A stretch of 32,697 bases of DNA, from contig DBXW01000011.1 of NCBI GenBank assembly GCA_002309715.1, forward strand, positions 1 to 32,697, in the 5' to 3' direction. The position numbers and the translations under genes were made by a program. How positions within the stretch are numbered: the first letter of the stretch is position 1; each line of letters opens with the position of its first letter. This document shows positions 21,227 through 29,162 of the stretch, in pieces. The notes beneath the pieces are model-generated. The model made no database searches. It worked only from the letters and a program-made list of their open reading frames with translations, and was not told the DNA's origin. Source of the DNA: Candidatus Avelusimicrobium cornigerorum (GTDB taxonomy: Bacteria; Elusimicrobiota; Elusimicrobia; Elusimicrobiales; Elusimicrobiaceae).

Positions 21227-23470
21227 TCACTCCGCTAAACTTGCGATATCCTTTGACAATTGTTCTTGTGCTTTTTTGTATTTCTTTTGCAAAGAAACAA
21301 ACTCTTTCAGTTTTGTTCGCACAAAAGCTTGTTGTTCCTCATATGGAATGTAGTCAATATAGTATTCTTTAAACATATCTGGAGCAATAGTTAATTTTGA
21401 CGTACCATCCGACAAGTCCGAAACTATTTGTTTCCTGATGGAAGCAAAATAACAATTATAAAATTCTAAATCCACCGGATAATTGGGCTCATTCTTACTT
21501 GTCAAAACAAGACAAAGATTGCTGGCAATAAATTTTCCTTTAACATAATGACTCCGCCCCAATGAACCTGAGGCACTGACAGCATATACAATAGCTTCTG
21601 TGTCAAGCGCATATTCCGTATGGGTTTTCCATTCTTCTCCGGCCGTTACGAAAGGATAATCCCCCTCGATATTACTTTCACTTGCCAGGGTTCCTTTCAC
21701 GACATTAAAAAGAGTGCTTATCTTTACCATCTCATAATTACTATTTCGGCGGCATTGTACCCCCGCGCAATTAAGAAGTCCGTCTTTATATATTTTTTTC
21801 TTTTGACATACGTCTGGTATTTCTTTTGAATTGGATATAGTATCAAAAATGGTATCCTCAATGCTCTGCCAAGTTCCATTCTTATCAATGCGCCCTTTAT
21901 GCTGTATACTTATGAAGCCATCATCTTCTAAATTATAAAAAAGGACATCATCAGATGGCATGTGTGGGGTTTTGGTAAATCCAAAAATGGATGTATTTAC
22001 AGTTCTTTTTTGCTCTGAAAATAATTTATTCGGCATTTTGATAACATATTCAAGTCTTGCCATCGAAAGGACCTTTTCTGTTAAATTACCTTGATTATGT
22101 GTTAGAGTCGGGGTAGGCATAATAACAACAAGCTTGCCTCCTGGTTCAAGATAATTGAGCGCCTGAATAGTAAATTTAATAGGATTATTGTTCTCATAGG
22201 GTGGATTGATGATAACTCGATTCGGTTTCATTCCACGGATATATTTAAGAAGTTCTTTGTCACTATTATTTACAATACCCCCTTGAGTCTCATCTAATAA
22301 ACTACTACGATATAACAAATTAGTTCGTCCATCTCCATGTAAGAACATGTTAGAACAGGCTAAAGCAAATAGAACAGGATCTATTTCAAAGCCAATGAGA
22401 CATTGCTCTTTGATCTTAGAAATTATTGTTTCGTTTCCTTTAGCCATTGCAATCATCGTTTCCATAGCTTCCATTAAAAATCCGCCTGAGCCAGCGCATG
22501 TGTCCAATACTACACTATCTACAGAAAGACGAGCTAAACGAACCATAAGTTCTTTAATATGATCAGGAGTCAGAATAATGTTTTTATTATCGACTTTTCC
22601 GGCTCTAGATAAAAATATTTTATATGCACGACCTAAAATATCCTGTTTTTCTTCATTTTGAAAAGGATAGAATATCTTTTCCTCAATGATTCCTATAATT
22701 TTCTTGTAATCTTCAAGCGTGTAATCTACGTTCTTAATAAATGAAAACTTATCACGCCAACTAAATTCTTTAGAAAGACTATTAATTTTACTTTCCAATT
22801 CGGTAGTTATGGCTTCAAGAATGGCTTTATTCAGGTTATGGGCTTCAAGAACGGTTGCTTTTGTTGTGGCTACCTCTCGTCTTGAAGGAGCTTGGATATT
22901 TTTATATGTACTTCGAAAATTATTATTCTTCAATGCAATCATTAACCCAGAAAAGAATAAACTGCGGTCTGTATCGCGTATTTTATTTTTATCGTTGAAA
23001 CGTTTGTTTAAATCTTTTAATACAGTAATGAGAGCTTCCGTAGTCACACTTTCCCCATATTTTAATTTTACATACTGTTTTCTAATGGAGGGCAGAGGAA
23101 GTAATGTGTTTTTTTGAGGGAACATCTTAATTTCAGTTTTTCCTGCAAGTTTCAAATAATATGTTACGAGAATATTTTCCAATGATTGCCCTGATATACT
23201 AATCCCTACGATATCTTTACGTATCTTGTTGTTTATCATATAATACTGCACTTCATCTTGGGCAGCAGCATGGTCAGTGGCTTTAGCCTCAACAACTATA
23301 CAATAATCATCGTTATCATAAAAGAAATCAGGATACCCAGTATAAGTTGTCCCTTTTTTTGATGTAAAACCGTATCCTGATGGAATAGCTGATTTTTCTA
23401 TAAAAATATTTGCCCCATAAAAATTACGAAAAATATTTTCTGTTACAGTTTCACTAATTTTCTTAGCCAT
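21227..23470 (-). CDS. Fused restriction-methylation-specificity enzyme (type IIG/BcgI-like)
   Basis: 747 aa, three activities in one chain. The N-terminal nuclease has GYPDFFY (PD at 47-48) and VVEAKA (E61, K63), a PD-(D/E)XK site. The methyltransferase has LDTCAGSGGF (about 322-331) and INPPYE (NPPY 422-425), N6-adenine type. The C-terminal part (about 585-747) is one target-recognition domain with a closing EEQQAFVRTKLKEF coiled coil. Having one recognition domain, it may dimerise or work with a separate S protein; none is found here. No motif is broken. It is AT-rich and unlike the type I genes, so it was acquired separately. It follows a 42-aa ribbon-helix-helix gene by 37 bp, probably as an operon. 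Confidence 0.9.
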   Translation of the reverse strand: MAKKISETVTENIFRNFYGANIFIEKSAIPSGYGFTSKKGTTYTGYPDFFYDNDDYCIVVEAKATDHAAAQDEVQYYMINNKIRKDIVGISISGQSLENILVTYYLKLAGKTEIKMFPQKNTLLPLPSIRKQYVKLKYGESVTTEALITVLKDLNKRFNDKNKIRDTDRSLFFSGLMIALKNNNFRSTYKNIQAPSRREVATTKATVLEAHNLNKAILEAITTELESKINSLSKEFSWRDKFSFIKNVDYTLEDYKKIIGIIEEKIFYPFQNEEKQDILGRAYKIFLSRAGKVDNKNIILTPDHIKELMVRLARLSVDSVVLDTCAGSGGFLMEAMETMIAMAKGNETIISKIKEQCLIGFEIDPVLFALACSNMFLHGDGRTNLLYRSSLLDETQGGIVNNSDKELLKYIRGMKPNRVIINPPYENNNPIKFTIQALNYLEPGGKLVVIMPTPTLTHNQGNLTEKVLSMARLEYVIKMPNKLFSEQKRTVNTSIFGFTKTPHMPSDDVLFYNLEDDGFISIQHKGRIDKNGTWQSIEDTIFDTISNSKEIPDVCQKKKIYKDGLLNCAGVQCRRNSNYEMVKISTLFNVVKGTLASESNIEGDYPFVTAGEEWKTHTEYALDTEAIVYAVSASGSLGRSHYVKGKFIASNLCLVLTSKNEPNYPVDLEFYNCYFASIRKQIVSDLSDGTSKLTIAPDMFKEYYIDYIPYEEQQAFVRTKLKEFVSLQKKYKKAQEQLSKDIASLAE

Positions 23471-23506
23471 ATTGCCCTCAAATTGTATTATGTGTTCCTA
23501 TATTAT

Positions 23507-23635
23507 TTATCTTTCTTCTTTTTTCCACACTTGCGCCGTGATCCATTGACTAATATTGCTGTGTGCTTTTTTGGCCAATTTCTTAAGTTTTTCGTTTGTT
23601 TCCAAATCTACAGATATATTTCTTCTCACTCTCAT
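23507..23635 (-). CDS. 42-aa ribbon-helix-helix protein, probable repressor/controller
   Basis: The RRNISVDL strand (4-11), ETNEKLKKLAKKA helix (12-24) and ISQWITAQV helix (28-36) follow the Arc/CopG/MetJ ribbon-helix-helix plan. At 42 aa it is shorter than the typical 45-60 aa. AAGGGA precedes the ATG. Directly upstream is a TTATACACAC...GTGTGTATAA inverted repeat over the -10, the expected binding site for such a dimer. It is the first gene before the fused restriction enzyme, so it probably limits or delays restriction, as C proteins do in other restriction-modification systems. The role is inferred; the gene and fold call are good. Confidence 0.8.
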   Translation of the reverse strand: MRVRRNISVDLETNEKLKKLAKKAHSNISQWITAQVWKKEER

Positions 23636-23658
23636 AAATCATTCCCTTGGTAAAATAT

Positions 23659-23692
23659 TTATACACACATTATAACTATATCGTGTGTATAA
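23659..23692. promoter_or_regulatory. Inverted-repeat operator over the promoter of the RHH - type IIG operon
   Basis: TTATACACAC (23659-23668) and GTGTGTATAA (23683-23692) are perfect 10-bp arms with a 14-bp centre. On the reverse strand the centre contains TATAAT (-10), and TTGATT lies 18 bp upstream of it, so a bound protein would block RNA polymerase. The likely ligand is the 42-aa protein encoded just downstream. Confidence 0.75.
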
Positions 23693-23818
23693 AATCAAGG
23701 GAGAATTATAATATTTCAAACGAAAGAGTTTCCTATGCACTTGTGAAACTCGAACTGAAAATTCTCGGTCTATGATAAGCAAAAAGAGTAAGATATTGTA
23801 TAAAGAGCAAGGACAGAG

Positions 23819-23832
23819 TTTGGACACTATAT
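23819..23832 (+). repeat. Dispersed repeat core upstream of the CatA-like gene
   Basis: TTTGGACACTATAT, preceded by AGCAAGGACAGAG as at about 1882-1894. It stands 14 bp before the -10 of the acetyltransferase gene. On the reverse strand at about 23735-23755 there is a CAGTTCGAGTTT piece that again recalls a tRNA T-loop. Confidence 0.7.
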
Positions 23833-23846
23833 CTTGCGTAATGTTC

Positions 23847-23852
23847 TATAAT
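23847..23852 (+). promoter_or_regulatory. -10 hexamer of the CatA-like gene (leaderless layout)
   Basis: TATAAT ends 6 nt before the ATG at 23859, with no Shine-Dalgarno. TTGGAC of the repeat core is 21 bp upstream, too far for a normal -35. Confidence 0.55.
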
Positions 23853-23858
23853 AACAAT

Positions 23859-24482
23859 ATGCCTAAGGAATTAAACCCGAAAGAGACGACTAGGGCCATT
23901 GCTTACGAACTTTGGCTCCAAGCGCCCAATCCCATGGTAACATTCTTTAAAACCATGGATGTCACTAATCTAGTTAAAATGAGCCAAAAGAAGAAATTAA
24001 AATTTAATATGCTTTTGGACTATTGTATTGGAAAGGCCTCCTCGCAGGTAAAAGAGTTTTTTGTCCTTCCGGTTGGAAATAAGTTAATGCAGTATGACAC
24101 TCTTGCCGTAAACACGATTGTTAAAAACGAAAGCGGTGAAGTAAGTTCCTGTGATATTCTTTTTACGCCCGATTTAGAGCAATTTAACCGCGAATATTTG
24201 CAATATACCACCCGGGTGGCCAACTCCTGTCAAGACAGAGATTTATCCGCCGATAGCATGGTAATTGGTACATCTGCAATTATAGACACGGAAATAGATG
24301 GGGCCGTTGGCATGAATAGCGGCATTTTTAATAATCCGTTTCTAATTTGGGGAAAATATCGCAAAAAATTCTTTCGTTATTATTTACCCATTTCTTTTCA
24401 ATTCCATCATACACAAATGGACGGGGCCCACGCGGGTAAATTCCTTGCTACGTTGCAGAACGAAATTGATAGTTTGAAATAG
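23859..24482 (+). CDS. CatA-type acetyltransferase (chloramphenicol acetyltransferase family)
   Basis: 207 aa, normal length. The family signature HHTQMDG is at 183-189, with catalytic His184 and structural Asp188, followed by the typical helix GKFLATLQNEI. The N-terminal FFKTMDVTNL strand-helix and the NNPFLIWGKY segment (158-167) also fit. CatA enzymes acetylate chloramphenicol as trimers; some relatives act on other acceptors, so resistance is likely but not certain. I chose the ATG at 23859 because the frame upstream is repeat DNA and TATAAT lies 6 nt before. The dispersed repeat begins 15 nt after the stop, exactly as for the Vat-like gene, so it looks like a second cassette of the same kind. 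Confidence 0.88.
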   Translation: MPKELNPKETTRAIAYELWLQAPNPMVTFFKTMDVTNLVKMSQKKKLKFNMLLDYCIGKASSQVKEFFVLPVGNKLMQYDTLAVNTIVKNESGEVSSCDILFTPDLEQFNREYLQYTTRVANSCQDRDLSADSMVIGTSAIIDTEIDGAVGMNSGIFNNPFLIWGKYRKKFFRYYLPISFQFHHTQMDGAHAGKFLATLQNEIDSLK

Positions 24483-24590
24483 TACCAATCCACATGCTTT
24501 TGGACACTATAAAACCACCATTACTTTGGTTGACTTTGCCAACTTGTGCAACAAAGAGCGTACAAGCATTTGCAGAAAAGGAAATGCTAA
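24483..24590 (+). repeat. Dispersed repeat after the CatA-like gene, right edge of the repeat-bearing region
   Basis: The core is at 24499-24512. The 40 bp from there are identical to those at 20999-21038, after which the copy decays (TTGCCA in place of TTGACA). No further copies are seen to the right, so this may mark the edge of the island. Confidence 0.75.
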
Positions 24591-25702
24591 TTTAACTTGG
24601 CTTTGAAATTTTTATAAGCAGTGGCGGCCAAAACAAGTGCCATACCTAGCAAAATACTGAAATATTGCCAGAAAAACAAATAATCGCCGCCTTTTAAGAT
24701 GATATTGCGGAAATTGGTACAGGCATACATAAGCGGATTTAAGTAGCATAGCCACCGGAATCCTTCCGGAATGTTTGCCACCGGGAAAAACACGCCGGAC
24801 AGCAAAATAGCCGGAAGTAGTATCAGCACTCCCCCCATCATGGCTTGTTGTTGGGTATTGGCAATGGTGCTAATAAGCGTGGCTACGGACAGGGCGCAAG
24901 CGGCCAATGCAATACCATTAAGGAAAAATTGCCAAACAGTTCCCCGATAGGCAATACCAAATCCCAGAACTCCTATACATAGCATCAATGTCACTACCCC
25001 TATACCGATAAAGAAATACGGCAACACTTTACCTAGCAAAATATCTGCCGTAGAGGCCGGAGAGGATATCAATTTTTCCATCGTTCCCATTTCTTTTTCT
25101 TTGGTGATGGCCATACTCCCTACAATCATCAAAATAATAAAACTGGTCATGACAAGAAGGGCCGGCACCATAAAAGCCGCCGTGCTCATTTGCGGGTTAA
25201 ACAAAATGCGTGTATCTAATACCAGGCGCGTTTGTTCACCCAGCAAATACCCGTGGCTGGCCGCTACGCGCGCTAAAATTTGACTAACATAAGCATTTAC
25301 CTGTTGCGCACGTTGGGCGTTGGTAGCATTGATAAGCAGTTGAATAGGTTTATTTTTCCGCTCTAAGGCATATTCAAACCCTTGCTCGGGGGCCACCAAT
25401 ACCGCTTCTGCTTTATAAGTAGTAAGTAGCGTGGCGGGATCAAATACATTGGTTCCGTCTACGTGGCGCACTTGCTTAAACCAATGGGAAGCCACCGCTC
25501 GCGCTTGGATTTCCCGCGCGATGGCAGACGGCTTGCTGACAACAACCATTTCTATATTTTTTACTTCACTAGTTAAGGCAAGTCCGAACATGGTTAATTG
25601 GACTATCGGAACAAAAAAGATAGCCACAATCATTTTGGGATCACGGAAGATTTGAACAAATTCTTTGCGAATTAGCCCTCTTACAATGCGTTTGTGTATC
25701 AT
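24587..25702 (-). CDS. ABC-2 type transporter permease, second
   Basis: 371 aa. One N-terminal transmembrane helix (about 22-43), a large extracytoplasmic domain (about 45-170), then five helices in the C-terminal half, with a MEKLISSP segment before the third, the architecture of ABC-2 permeases of the YbhS/YbhR/YhhJ type. It overlaps the preceding permease by ATGA and presumably forms a heterodimer with it. Last gene of the six-gene export operon whose layout recalls ybhGFSR plus a TolC. Substrate unknown; such pumps export drugs, bile-type compounds or cations. Confidence 0.92.
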   Translation of the reverse strand: MIHKRIVRGLIRKEFVQIFRDPKMIVAIFFVPIVQLTMFGLALTSEVKNIEMVVVSKPSAIAREIQARAVASHWFKQVRHVDGTNVFDPATLLTTYKAEAVLVAPEQGFEYALERKNKPIQLLINATNAQRAQQVNAYVSQILARVAASHGYLLGEQTRLVLDTRILFNPQMSTAAFMVPALLVMTSFIILMIVGSMAITKEKEMGTMEKLISSPASTADILLGKVLPYFFIGIGVVTLMLCIGVLGFGIAYRGTVWQFFLNGIALAACALSVATLISTIANTQQQAMMGGVLILLPAILLSGVFFPVANIPEGFRWLCYLNPLMYACTNFRNIILKGGDYLFFWQYFSILLGMALVLAATAYKNFKAKLN

Positions 25703-26814
25703 GGCTCCACATCCGTTTTAAAGTTTCGTACGGCCAGCGTAATCATCCCTGTCATAAACAGGAATAATGCAATAAAAGGAACAATGAGTCCGCTTATTCC
25801 CGCTCCGCTTAAAAACAACGCACGGCTGATTTGCAAAAACCATCGTTGCGGGAATAACATAGTTACATATTGAAAGAAGGCGGGCATATTTTCAATAGGA
25901 AAAATAAATCCCGAAAACATAAAAGAAGGGAGCAACCCTATTGCAAACCCAAACTGGATGGCAGATTGTTGTTGGCGCGTCATTACCGATATAAGTAGCC
26001 CAAGCGCCAGCGCTCCCATAATATAAAACAAACAAGCCGTTAAATAGAGTATAAAACTACCGCGGAACGGAATATGAAACACCAATAGTGCCAGCGCAAA
26101 TACAAGCAGTACATCAAAGAAAGTGAGTACAAAATAAGGCAGTAACTTGCCGACTACAATCTCCAGCGGACGTAGCGGCGTAGAAAGCAACAGTTCCATA
26201 GAGCCGTTTTCCCACTCCCGCGCTACGGTTAGGGCCGTTAAAATAATAGCCAGAAATCCAATGATAACGGTACTCAATGCCGGAACAATAAACCAACGGC
26301 TATTAAGTTCCGGATTAAACAAATAACGCGTACGGATAGCCGCAGAAGGCGGCTCGTGCGAAGATAAAAGAGATTGTTGGGTGGACTGCACAATACCTTG
26401 CATATAGGTAGTGGCTAAAGCGGCCATGGTATTGTCTGTACCGTCTATCAAAAGTTGCGCGCGAGCGATCTCTCCATTTGTAAAGGCGGTGTGAAATCCG
26501 GGCGGGATAATAAGTAATCCGCGCATATGGTTTTGTTGAAGTTGCAAATCCGCTTCTGCCGGAGCATGTGCGGCAATAATGTCAAAATATCCCGCTGCGC
26601 TGGCTTGTGTTAAAAGTTCACGCGACGTATGGCTCTGGTCGTTATCGCGCACGGTAAGCGGAATATGATGATAATCCAGGTTAATTACAAATCCGAAAAA
26701 TACCACAAACACCATCGGAAGCACCAACGCAACGGACAGCGTGAAAATATCCCGCTTGATGTGTTTGGCTTCTTTACTGGCAATGGCCATAATGTGTTTT
26801 GCTAAAGTGTTCAT
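25699..26814 (-). CDS. ABC-2 type transporter permease, first
   Basis: 371 aa, the same topology as its partner: a helix at about 25-45, an external domain to about 170, and five C-terminal helices, with MELLLSTPLRPLEI before the third. It overlaps the ATPase gene upstream and the second permease downstream by four bases each. Inner-membrane channel half of the tripartite exporter. Confidence 0.92.
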   Translation of the reverse strand: MNTLAKHIMAIASKEAKHIKRDIFTLSVALVLPMVFVVFFGFVINLDYHHIPLTVRDNDQSHTSRELLTQASAAGYFDIIAAHAPAEADLQLQQNHMRGLLIIPPGFHTAFTNGEIARAQLLIDGTDNTMAALATTYMQGIVQSTQQSLLSSHEPPSAAIRTRYLFNPELNSRWFIVPALSTVIIGFLAIILTALTVAREWENGSMELLLSTPLRPLEIVVGKLLPYFVLTFFDVLLVFALALLVFHIPFRGSFILYLTACLFYIMGALALGLLISVMTRQQQSAIQFGFAIGLLPSFMFSGFIFPIENMPAFFQYVTMLFPQRWFLQISRALFLSGAGISGLIVPFIALFLFMTGMITLAVRNFKTDVEP

Positions 26815-27728
26815 TTAGCCCCCGATATGGCTTTTAAAAACACGTCATCAAGCGTAGGGTCTACCGCGCGCGTGGTAAAATCGGCACGATGCTGTTGGCA
26901 ATATTTTTCAAATGCCGTGTTATCTGTAACATTTACACGTAATTTACTACCGAAAACAGATACCTCTCCCAAGGACAAACTACGCATTTCTTGAGAGATA
27001 ATTTGTTGATTACCTTGCGTAAAAGTAAGTTCTATGGGTTTTTGCGGAAAATAGGTTTTCTTTAAATTGTCGGGGGTATCTGTCGCCAAAATATGCCCCC
27101 GTTCCATAAGCACAATGCGATGGCAGTACTCGGCTTCGTCCATATAATGGGTGGTTACAAATACCGTTTTACTTTGCGAAGATAAACGGCGAATGAGTTC
27201 CCAAAATGCTTGGCGCGTTTGTGGCGAAGTACCGGCTGTCGGCTCGTCTAAAAAGATAATTTCCGGATCGTGCAAAATAGAGGCCGCCAACGCAATCATC
27301 TGTTTAGTACCGCCCGAAAGTTGCCGCACGGGCCCTTTTGGAATATCCGTAAGTCCGATAAATTGAAACAGTTCTTCCGTACGGTTAAGAATTTGCGTAC
27401 GCGTCAGTTCATACAAACTCCCCGCGATATCCATATTCTCCGGCACGGTCAAATCAGGATATAGCGTGAATTTTTGGGACATATACCCGATATGCGGTTT
27501 GAGCACCGCGGTAGAAGCGGCCACATCTGTTCCGTTTACAAACACTTGCCCGGAAGTCGGATTTAAAATACCGCACAAAGTGCGGATGGTGGTTGTTTTG
27601 CCGGCCCCGTTAGCGCCTAAAAAGCCAAAAATCTCTCCGCGGCGAACCTCAAAGGATATATCATTTACCGCTTTAAAATCACCAAACGAAATGACGAGAT
27701 TTTTTACTTGTATAATCGTATCATTCAT
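26811..27728 (-). CDS. ABC transporter ATP-binding protein (305 aa)
   Basis: It has Walker A GANGAGKTT (38-46), signature LSGGTKQ (137-143) and Walker B IIFLDEPT (157-164). A C-terminal extension of about 90 residues, as in the DrrA/CcmA-like group, follows the nucleotide-binding domain. It overlaps the preceding ATPase gene by 8 bp. In E. coli the corresponding YbhF carries two ATPase domains in one chain; here they are two genes, so the pair probably works as a heterodimer. Confidence 0.94.
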   Translation of the reverse strand: MNDTIIQVKNLVISFGDFKAVNDISFEVRRGEIFGFLGANGAGKTTTIRTLCGILNPTSGQVFVNGTDVAASTAVLKPHIGYMSQKFTLYPDLTVPENMDIAGSLYELTRTQILNRTEELFQFIGLTDIPKGPVRQLSGGTKQMIALAASILHDPEIIFLDEPTAGTSPQTRQAFWELIRRLSSQSKTVFVTTHYMDEAEYCHRIVLMERGHILATDTPDNLKKTYFPQKPIELTFTQGNQQIISQEMRSLSLGEVSVFGSKLRVNVTDNTAFEKYCQQHRADFTTRAVDPTLDDVFLKAISGAK

Positions 27729-28437
27729 GTTTCAAAAACAGTTCCGCAAAATTCGTAACGTGTAAATTTTCCATAACGCTTTGCGGTTGCCCGTCAGCAA
27801 GCAGTTTCCCATCTTGCAATACATGCACCTTGGCGCACCGCTCGGCCTCGTCCATATAAGACGTGCTTAAGATAACGGTCATTTCCGGGCCCGCCACATT
27901 ATAAACAATATCCCATAACTCTTGGCGGGAAACGGGATCTACCCCGATAGTCGGTTCATCTAGCAGCAAAAGCGCGGGATGGTTTAACAGCACACACATA
28001 AGTCCTAATTTTTTATACATCCCCCCCGACAATTTTCCGGCCGGACGGTCCTTAAAAGGGGCCATTCCCGTAGCGGCTAATAACTCTTCTGCCCGTTTAC
28101 GAAAATCAGATTCGTTCAAATCGTATAAATCGCGGAAAAATTCCAAATGTTCCCACACGCTTAAATCGGGATATAAACTTGGCTCTTGCGGGAAATATCC
28201 GGTGCGGCTTATGGCCTCTTGCGCCGGACATACCTTGCCATGATAGATAAATTCAAAGGTACCTTCGTCAGGTTTTAACAGCCCTTTAATCAATCGTAAT
28301 AACGTGGTTTTTCCGGCTCCGTTCGGGCCCACAACGCCGTGCACGATACCGGCTTCAAAAACGGTGCTCACCCCTGTCAAAGCCACGGTCGTATTTAGCG
28401 TTTTGGATATATGCTCTGCCCGAACTTCAATAGACAT
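27721..28437 (-). CDS. ABC transporter ATP-binding protein (238 aa)
   Basis: It has Walker A GPNGAGKTT (37-45), signature LSGGMYK (136-142) and Walker B LLLLDEPT (156-163). It has no C-terminal extension. It overlaps the membrane-fusion gene by one base (TAATG). It is the partner of the 305-aa ATPase in the same operon. Confidence 0.94.
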   Translation of the reverse strand: MSIEVRAEHISKTLNTTVALTGVSTVFEAGIVHGVVGPNGAGKTTLLRLIKGLLKPDEGTFEFIYHGKVCPAQEAISRTGYFPQEPSLYPDLSVWEHLEFFRDLYDLNESDFRKRAEELLAATGMAPFKDRPAGKLSGGMYKKLGLMCVLLNHPALLLLDEPTIGVDPVSRQELWDIVYNVAGPEMTVILSTSYMDEAERCAKVHVLQDGKLLADGQPQSVMENLHVTNFAELFLKHE

Positions 28438-29162
28438 TAGTTGATGAACTCCGTTTCCAATGTCATCCCGGGCTTGATGGTTAAATTTTCATCATTTTCA
28501 AAGCGGGTTTTTACGCCGTACACAAGCCGCGTACGTTCTTCACGTGTTTGTACGTTTTTGGGAGTAAATTCGGATTGATCGTTAATCGCCAAAATGCGGC
28601 CCTTAAATGTTTTATCTGCTTCCGGCAAATAGCCGCTGACTTCCTGCCCGATAGATAAATTAGCCAGTTCATCATGCGGCACATATACCCACACATCCAG
28701 TTCTTTCAAATTGGCTACAGTAAGCATTTTCCGGCCGGCACTAATAAATTCATTGGGTTCATAGTATTTATAGAGCACCTGCCCGTTGAGCGGGCTGGTA
28801 AGCGTGCACCAACTTTGCTGCAAAGAGGCCTCGTCATATTGATGCTTTTTAAGATCATAATTTTCTTTAGAACCGGCCGTCGTTTTCAAAAGTTGGGCAG
28901 CCCGGTTAAATTCTTTTTGTGTAATTTCTTTTTTTAGGTTCGCCGCGTCACACGTCAAACGTGCTACTACTTGCCCTTGCGTTACCGGGGAGCCTTCTTC
29001 CACTAAAATTTCTTGAATAGTATCACTCAAACGTGCGGAAATATCTACGGACACGGCTTCGGCCACTCCGCTGTAATGAAAGGGCGTACTGCGAAAAAAC
29101 GTCAATGCTACCGTTACTAAAATCAAAAGCACCACTACGGCTATGATAATTCTTTTTTTCAT
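28437..29162 (-). CDS. HlyD-family periplasmic adaptor (membrane fusion protein)
   Basis: 241 aa. One N-terminal membrane anchor (5-24), the half-motif VDISARLSDTIQEILVEEGSPVTQGQVVARL (about 39-69, named in part) of the lipoyl-like domain, a short coiled coil (about 72-112), then the second lipoyl half and a beta-barrel. At 241 aa it is on the short side for the family, because of the short hairpin. It links the inner-membrane permeases to the outer-membrane channel. It overlaps the TolC-like gene by ATGA. Confidence 0.92.
   Translation of the reverse strand: MKKRIIIAVVVLLILVTVALTFFRSTPFHYSGVAEAVSVDISARLSDTIQEILVEEGSPVTQGQVVARLTCDAANLKKEITQKEFNRAAQLLKTTAGSKENYDLKKHQYDEASLQQSWCTLTSPLNGQVLYKYYEPNEFISAGRKMLTVANLKELDVWVYVPHDELANLSIGQEVSGYLPEADKTFKGRILAINDQSEFTPKNVQTREERTRLVYGVKTRFENDENLTIKPGMTLETEFIN

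Noticed and set aside
21227..23470. Stand-alone HsdM-like methyltransferase
   Set aside because: The N-terminal PD...EAK nuclease and C-terminal target-recognition domain make it a fused restriction enzyme instead.
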